From: Sphingomonas quercus
Lineage (GTDB): Bacteria; Pseudomonadota; Alphaproteobacteria; Sphingomonadales; Sphingomonadaceae
Length of the DNA stretch: 64,000 nt
NCBI RefSeq assembly: GCF_018863195.1
Contig: NZ_JAHKRT010000011.1
Coordinates: forward strand, 1 to 64,000
Reading direction: 5' to 3'
The notes beneath the pieces were generated by a model. That model made no database searches. It was not told where the DNA came from and was given only the letters and a program-made list of their open reading frames with translations. The position numbers were made by a program, and so were the translations under genes. This document shows, piece after piece, positions 58,963 to 64,000 of this stretch. Each line of letters begins with the position of its first letter. Position 1 is the first letter of the stretch.

Positions 58963-61881
58963 ATGGAATTCCGAGGCTTCATCCGCTCTTCCGCGCACGT
59001 TCGCCGTGCCTTGCTGGCAACCACATTGCTTGGAGCACCACTGGCGCTGCAACCGGCATTTGCCCAACAGGCCACGCCGTCCGAACAGACGCAGGAAATC
59101 GTCGTCACCGGATCGCGCCTGCTGCGCACCGATCTTACCGCGCCGAGCCCGGTGTCGGTGGTGAGCGAGCAGAACGTCAAGCTGTCCGGCAACGTCACGC
59201 TCGAACGCACGCTGAACCAGATGCCACAGCTCGGCCAGGGCAATACCAGTTCGGTCAACAATGGCGGCGGCTCCGGCATCTATGCCGCCAATCTGCGCGG
59301 CCTCGGCTCAACCCGCACGCTGACGCTGGTCAATGGCCGCCGCTTCGTCGCCGCCAATTCTTCCGGCGATGTCGACATGTCGAGCATCCCCGACGCGCTG
59401 ATCAGCCGCGTCGACGTGATTTCGGGCGGCGCGTCGGCCGTCTATGGCTCGGACGCGATCGCGGGCGCCGTCAACTTCATCCTCAAGGATAATTTTCAAG
59501 GGATAGAGGCGACCGCCAATTACGGCATCAACGAGCGCGGCGACGGCGCGCAGCGCAAGTTCGACGTAACCATCGGCATGAATGCGCCGGACGATCGCGG
59601 CAATGTCGCGATGAGTTTCTCCTACACCAAGGTCGACGGCTTCACTCAGGACGATCGTTCCTGGTCGCGCACTCCGCTGGCCGACAACAGCGCCCACACC
59701 GCCTTCGTCTATTCGGGCTCTGGCAACATCCCCTACACCCGCATCCCACTCAGCGCGGCGCAGATCGCCTCGCTCCAGGGACTGGCGCCGGCAACGACAC
59801 CGGGCTGTTCGGTAACCAGCGTGCGCTTCCAGGCCAATGGCACGCCGACCCGCTATTGCTCCCCGGAAGACAGCTATAATTACGCCGCCTATAATTATCT
59901 GCAGCGACCGCTGACGCGCTTCAACGCGACGGCGCTCGGCCATTATGATCTGAGCGATCACATCACGGCCTTCATGGAGGCCTATTACGTCAATGTGCAG
60001 AACAATTCGGTGCTGGCGCCGGATTCCCTGACGCCGCTCACCCCGGATCCCGCCAACCCGCTCACCACCACCCTCAAGGTGCGCTATATCAACAATCCGG
60101 CGCTGCCGACGGTGGTGTCGAATTTCTTCAACAATAACCAGCAGGTGTTCGATCCGCGGCATACCGGCATCGCCTCGATCACCGGGGCTGGACTGCGTAC
60201 CGAGGATTTCGGCACCCGCCGCAGCTATTATGAACGCAACAGCTTTGACTTCACCGGGGGCCTGCGCGGCGACATCGATCTCGGCGGCCGCAACTTCAAG
60301 TGGGAAGTTTTCGGCCAGTATATGCGCAACCGCGAGGACACGCGCAATCTCGGCTTCGTCAACTCCGCGCGCCTGACCCAGGCGCTGGATGCAACCACCA
60401 GCGCCAATGGCAGCGTGGTGTGCGTATCGGGCAGCACCGGCTGCGTGCCGCTCAACATCTTCGGTGCGATCAATCCGGCGGCGGCGGCCTTCGTCACGCC
60501 CGAGCGCGACAGCCGCAGCACCTTCACCCGCTCGGTGGCGGGCGCCTCGATCGCGGGGTCGCTGTTCGATCTGCCGGCCGGCCCGGTTTCGGTGGCGGTG
60601 GGCGCCGAATATCGCCGCGACTATTATCAATCCAACCCGAGCCCCTATGACCTCAACAAGGAATATGGCAGCGCGTCCAACAATCCGCTGGCCGGCGGCT
60701 ATAATGTGAAGGAGGTTTTCGGCGAAATCGGCGTGCCGATCCTTGCCGATATGCCTTTCTTCCATCGCCTCGAACTCGAGGCGGCGATCCGTTATTCCAA
60801 ATATTCGTCGATCGGCGGCGTGGTCGCCTACAAGGGCGGGGTGCAGTACGCGCCGGTGAGCTGGGTCCGCTTCCGCGGCGCCTATAACCGCGCGGTCCGC
60901 GCTCCCAATGTCGGCGAACTGTTCGTCCAGCCCGGCACCGGCTTCACCGGCGGCACCGATCCGTGCGACATCACCGCCCGGCCGAGCTCCGCCGTCCAGC
61001 AGCTGTGCGTGGCCCAGGGCGTGCCTGCCGGCGATATCGCCACGTTCCGCCAGTCGGCTCTCGGCCTGACCTCGCTCACCACCAATAGTGGTGCGCTGAA
61101 GGCAGAGAAGTCCGACACTTATACAGTTGGCGCGGTGATCTCGCCGCCGTTCGTGCGCAACCTCAACTTCACCGTCGATTATTTCAACGTCACCGTCAAC
61201 GACGCCATCACCCGCCCCAACGTGCAGCAGGTGATCAACGACTGCCTCACCTCGCTCGATGCCGCCGGGCAGAGCTGCCAGTCGATCATCCGCGATTCCT
61301 CCGGCCAGATCGCCTATATCCAGACCAACTATCAGAATATCGGCTATCTCAAGGTCTCGGGCATCGACGCTCAGGCCGATTACCGCATCGGCCTGCCAAG
61401 CTTCTTCGAGCTTGGCGGCGAGCGCGCCCAGCTGTCGTTAACGGCGGTCGCGAGCTGGCTGTTCAACAAGACGCAAAAGGCGCTGAGCCAGTCCGTGCCT
61501 CAGGATTGCGCGGGCTATTATGGCGGTGGCTGCTCGTCCGGCACGGGCGGCTTCATCCTCCCGGACTTCAAGCTGAACCTGACCGGCGCCTATTCGAGCG
61601 GGCCTGTGTCCTGGCGCGTGGTCGGCCGGATGATCGGCGGGCTCGATGTCTACAAGAACGTCGCCGCCTATGTCAGCCATGTGCCGGCCGTGTGGTATGT
61701 CGACTCGACGCTGACCTTCGATGTGGACAAGCGCCTGCGCCTGTTCATCGGCGTCAACAATATCGGCGACCGCAAGCCGCCGGTACTCGGCACCACCTTC
61801 GTCGGCGACGCCAATGTCGACGTCTCCCTCTACGACGTGCAGGGCCGCCGTTACTTTGGCGGCGTCACCTTCAAGTTCTGA
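58963..61881 (+). CDS. TonB-dependent outer-membrane receptor
   Basis: A 972-residue protein. Signal peptide (ALLATTLLGAPLALQPAFAQ) then EIVVTGSRLLRTDLTAPSPV, the plug with LVNGRRFVAANSS and VISGGASAVYGSDAIAG, and a barrel ending RRYFGGVTFKF. Closest in style to the receptor at 34967, which has the same TLTL(L/V)NGRRF pattern. Paired with two amidohydrolases and a DUF885 gene, it probably imports a peptide-like or cyclic amide compound. RBS AGGGAG (spacing about 8). A strong terminator follows. Confidence 0.93.
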   Translation: MEFRGFIRSSAHVRRALLATTLLGAPLALQPAFAQQATPSEQTQEIVVTGSRLLRTDLTAPSPVSVVSEQNVKLSGNVTLERTLNQMPQLGQGNTSSVNNGGGSGIYAANLRGLGSTRTLTLVNGRRFVAANSSGDVDMSSIPDALISRVDVISGGASAVYGSDAIAGAVNFILKDNFQGIEATANYGINERGDGAQRKFDVTIGMNAPDDRGNVAMSFSYTKVDGFTQDDRSWSRTPLADNSAHTAFVYSGSGNIPYTRIPLSAAQIASLQGLAPATTPGCSVTSVRFQANGTPTRYCSPEDSYNYAAYNYLQRPLTRFNATALGHYDLSDHITAFMEAYYVNVQNNSVLAPDSLTPLTPDPANPLTTTLKVRYINNPALPTVVSNFFNNNQQVFDPRHTGIASITGAGLRTEDFGTRRSYYERNSFDFTGGLRGDIDLGGRNFKWEVFGQYMRNREDTRNLGFVNSARLTQALDATTSANGSVVCVSGSTGCVPLNIFGAINPAAAAFVTPERDSRSTFTRSVAGASIAGSLFDLPAGPVSVAVGAEYRRDYYQSNPSPYDLNKEYGSASNNPLAGGYNVKEVFGEIGVPILADMPFFHRLELEAAIRYSKYSSIGGVVAYKGGVQYAPVSWVRFRGAYNRAVRAPNVGELFVQPGTGFTGGTDPCDITARPSSAVQQLCVAQGVPAGDIATFRQSALGLTSLTTNSGALKAEKSDTYTVGAVISPPFVRNLNFTVDYFNVTVNDAITRPNVQQVINDCLTSLDAAGQSCQSIIRDSSGQIAYIQTNYQNIGYLKVSGIDAQADYRIGLPSFFELGGERAQLSLTAVASWLFNKTQKALSQSVPQDCAGYYGGGCSSGTGGFILPDFKLNLTGAYSSGPVSWRVVGRMIGGLDVYKNVAAYVSHVPAVWYVDSTLTFDVDKRLRLFIGVNNIGDRKPPVLGTTFVGDANVDVSLYDVQGRRYFGGVTFKF

Positions 61882-61888
61882 TCGTCGT

Positions 61889-61922
61889 AAACGCCGCGGG
61901 TAAACCGAAGCCCGCGGCGTTT
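61889..61922 (+). terminator. Intrinsic terminator after the TonB receptor
   Basis: A 12-bp perfect stem (61889-61900 with 61911-61922), 10-nt loop, then ATTTTTTC. It lies 8 nt after the receptor stop and 27 nt before the next gene, so part of the transcription must read through or the next gene has its own promoter. Confidence 0.85.
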
Positions 61923-61948
61923 ATTTTTTCGGATATGCGGGGGCCGGC

Positions 61949-63598
61949 ATGACTATCGCGATGCGTAAATTGCTCCTGTCGGCGGCGGCCCTGGTAGCGC
62001 TCGCCCCCGGCATGGCACCGGGCCGGGCCCAGCCGGCCCGCACCGCGCCGTTTGCCGCCAACGCCATTCCCCGGCGCAGCGAAGGTATCGGCCCGTTTGC
62101 GCGCACGGTGCTGCGCAACGTGACGATGATCGACGGCACCGGGGCGCCACCGCAGGGGCCCGTCGATATCGTGCTCGCCGGAGACCATATTGCCGAAATC
62201 CGCACGATCGGGGCGCCCGGCGCGATCAATCCACGCGCGCGCGCCGCCAGCGGCGATCACGAGCTGGACCTCACCGGCTATTATGTGCTGCCGGGCTTCG
62301 TCGACGCGCACACCCATCTCCACGACATGGACGACGCCCAGCATGTGCCGTCGGACTATATCCTCAAGCTGTGGCTGGCGAACGGCGTCACCTCCGTGCG
62401 CGAGCTGGGCAGCAGCCGGCCGATCGAGTGGCTGGCCGACATCAAGGCGCGCAGCGCCCGCAACGAGATCGCGGCGCCCCGCATCGACGTCTATCCCTTT
62501 TTCACCTCGATCCAGAAGAGCCCGCCCAACACGCCCGAGGAGGCGCGCATCGCCATGCGCGAGGCGAAACGGCGCGGCGCCGACGGCGTCAAGTTCATCA
62601 ACTATGTGCCCGAAGACGTACTCTGGGCGGCGCTGGACGAAGCCGGCAAGCTCGGCCTGCACACCACGATGCATCATTCACAGCAGAGCGTGGCCTGGGC
62701 AAATGTGTTGACCACCTCGGCGCATGGCATGCAATCCATGGAGCATTGGTACGGGCTGCCCGAGGCGATGTTCACCGACAAGACGGTGCAGAGCTGGCCG
62801 GGCGGATTCATCAACAATGACGAGCAAATGCGCTTCGGTGAATCCGGCCGGCTGTGGGCGCAGACGGCGGCGCCCGGGTCCAGAAAGTGGGAAGAGGTGA
62901 TGCAGACCCTGCTCGACCGCGGTTTCGCGCTCGATCCGACCTTCACCGCCTATCTCACCAGCCGCGATTTCATGCGGATGAGCCGCGCCACCTGGCATGA
63001 TGATTATACGATGCCGGAGCTGTGGGATTATTACCGCCCCAGCCGCGTCAATCACGGCTCCTATTGGTATGACTGGTCCACCGAAGACGAGGTGGCGTGG
63101 AAGCAGAATTATCGTCTGTGGATGCAGTTCGTGAACGAATATAAGAACCGTGGCGGCATGGTCACGGTCGGTTCGGATTCGGGCTATATCTATAACCTCT
63201 ACGGCTTCGGCTATATCCAGGAGATGGAGCTGCTGCGCGAGGCCGGCTTCTCGCCGCTGGAAGTGATCCACGCCGCGACCCAGCAGGGCGCCCGCCTGCT
63301 CGGGCATGAGGACCAGATCGGCACCGTTCGCGTCGGCCGCAAGGCCGATCTGGTGGTGGTGAAGGGCAATCCCCTCGCCAATCTCAAGATCCTGTTCGGC
63401 ACCGGCACGCTGCATCTCGACGACGCCACCGGCCAGGTCGAGCGCGTCGGCGGCATCGCGTGGACGATCAAGGACGGGATCCTCTACGACGCCAGGGCCT
63501 TGCGCGAGGAACTGCGCCAGATGGTGCTCAAGTCCAAGGCGGCGCGCGGCATGCCGGCCGGTCCGATGCCGATCGAATCCGTCGACACCACCCACTGA
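61949..63598 (+). CDS. Secreted amidohydrolase-family protein
   Basis: A 549-residue protein with signal peptide (LLLSAAALVALAPGMAPGRAQ). The metal site is complete: VDAHTHLHD (about residue 120; HxH), TTMHHSQQS (about 241), SMEHWYG (about 264) and VGSDSGY (about 408; Asp). It shares the overall plan and MIDGTGAPP segment with the protein at 57229 but keeps HxH. Family members hydrolyse amide or lactam bonds, often of cyclic dipeptides or N-acyl amino acids. Start at 61949 or 61961. It is followed by the DUF885 gene after 37 nt. Confidence 0.9.
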   Translation: MTIAMRKLLLSAAALVALAPGMAPGRAQPARTAPFAANAIPRRSEGIGPFARTVLRNVTMIDGTGAPPQGPVDIVLAGDHIAEIRTIGAPGAINPRARAASGDHELDLTGYYVLPGFVDAHTHLHDMDDAQHVPSDYILKLWLANGVTSVRELGSSRPIEWLADIKARSARNEIAAPRIDVYPFFTSIQKSPPNTPEEARIAMREAKRRGADGVKFINYVPEDVLWAALDEAGKLGLHTTMHHSQQSVAWANVLTTSAHGMQSMEHWYGLPEAMFTDKTVQSWPGGFINNDEQMRFGESGRLWAQTAAPGSRKWEEVMQTLLDRGFALDPTFTAYLTSRDFMRMSRATWHDDYTMPELWDYYRPSRVNHGSYWYDWSTEDEVAWKQNYRLWMQFVNEYKNRGGMVTVGSDSGYIYNLYGFGYIQEMELLREAGFSPLEVIHAATQQGARLLGHEDQIGTVRVGRKADLVVVKGNPLANLKILFGTGTLHLDDATGQVERVGGIAWTIKDGILYDARALREELRQMVLKSKAARGMPAGPMPIESVDTTH

Positions 63599-63635
63599 GG
63601 GCCTTTCCCCGCCCAGGATGAGGAGACCAGCGATC

Positions 63636-64000
63636 ATGAAGACCTATCTGGCCGTCAGCACCGCGGCGCTGGCCCTGCTGGCCTCGGCCTGTGGGCCGAG
63701 ATCGTCCGATCAGCCGCAGGCCAGCGCCGCCGACCGGAAGCTGCAGGCGCTTTATGAACGCGAATGGGCGTGGCGCCAGCAGGAGGGGCTGCGCGGCAAT
63801 CGCGGTGCCGACGAGGCCGGGCTCGATCACCTTCCCCGCGTCGACGCCAAAACCCAGGCCGCGCATCTCGATTACTGGACCAAGGCGCTGGCCGAGCTCG
63901 ACGGCATTCCGGCAAACGAGCTTTCGGCGGAAGAGAAGATCAACGCCGCGGTGTTCCGCCGCTCGATCCAGACCCTCGCCGACGAGGTACGCTTCAAGAC
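63636..64000 (+). CDS. DUF885-family lipoprotein (partial, continues past the window)
   Basis: The first 121 codons. The signal peptide ends in a lipobox (ALLASAC), so the protein is lipid-anchored. LYEREWAWRQQEGL and the following helix pattern match the start of DUF885 proteins, secreted helical enzymes of about 580-620 residues, several of which are metallo-carboxypeptidase-like (HExxH later in the chain, not visible here). RBS AGGAG. Likely co-transcribed with the amidohydrolase. Confidence 0.85.
   Translation, partial: MKTYLAVSTAALALLASACGPRSSDQPQASAADRKLQALYEREWAWRQQEGLRGNRGADEAGLDHLPRVDAKTQAAHLDYWTKALAELDGIPANELSAEEKINAAVFRRSIQTLADEVRFK

Noticed and set aside
1-64000. CRISPR arrays, tRNA/rRNA genes, insertion sequences, integrases, attachment sites
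   Set aside because: No regularly spaced repeats, no tRNA-like cloverleaf noticed by eye, no transposase or recombinase motifs in any translated frame I judged real.

Overview
The window is high-GC alphaproteobacterial chromosome, most likely from a sphingomonad (Sphingomonas/Rhizorhabdus-like). The reasons are three large TonB-dependent receptors with sphingomonad-style plug sequences, two PEP-CTERM proteins ending in PEPATW(A/V)M-type tails, many secreted hydrolases, and dense tightly packed genes with long antisense shadow ORFs typical of about 66-70% GC. I see no tRNA, rRNA, insertion sequence, CRISPR array or integrase. The window looks like accessory nutrient-scavenging chromosome, not a mobile island.

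Layout. (1) 1-3.8 kb: the tail of an autotransporter-type barrel, a PEP-CTERM protein, a secreted M28 peptidase and a LuxR-type regulator. (2) 4-9.3 kb: a gluconate-type permease (GntP), a FadR-type GntR regulator that overlaps it by 4 nt, and a secreted protein joining two beta-helix units to a gluconolactonase-like propeller. (3) 9.3-11.7 kb: ohr peroxide resistance, a MarR regulator whose start lies inside a perfect 47-bp palindrome, and an MFS exporter. (4) 11.7-17.2 kb: a phospholipase-D/cardiolipin-synthase-like protein and an unusual one-module NRPS (C-A-T) fused to a membrane acyltransferase-3 domain. (5) 17.2-31.1 kb: a duplicated retropepsin, a TonB receptor, a glutaredoxin-MauE fusion, MFS, a small secreted protein, mntH, an SBF-like transporter, a PEP-CTERM protein behind a sigma-54-type promoter, purT, an FAD monooxygenase and chaA.

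(6) 31.2-48.9 kb is the most interesting region. It holds three beta-lactamase-fold serine hydrolases, a TonB receptor, an XRE-cupin regulator, an enolase-superfamily racemase (DgcA-like), an S9 peptidase, two M19 dipeptidases, a DUF1611/DgcN-like protein, a YkvI-type permease and a small ACT-like protein. Every transcription unit in it is preceded by copies of one half-site, WTCAGGAYAA, in inverted or clustered arrangement, including the regulator's own promoter. I read this as a self-contained regulon of the XRE-cupin protein for import and breakdown of peptides, probably containing D-amino acids (D-glutamate).

(7) 49.2-64 kb: an animal-type heme peroxidase and an acetyltransferase, then a second catabolic block. 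That block has a Tat-exported TIM-barrel-like protein, a KGSADH-type aldehyde dehydrogenase with a GH127 beta-L-arabinofuranosidase, two amidohydrolases, a TonB receptor and the start of a DUF885 lipoprotein. Three promoters in this block share a TATACG-centred motif, and no candidate regulator gene lies nearby.
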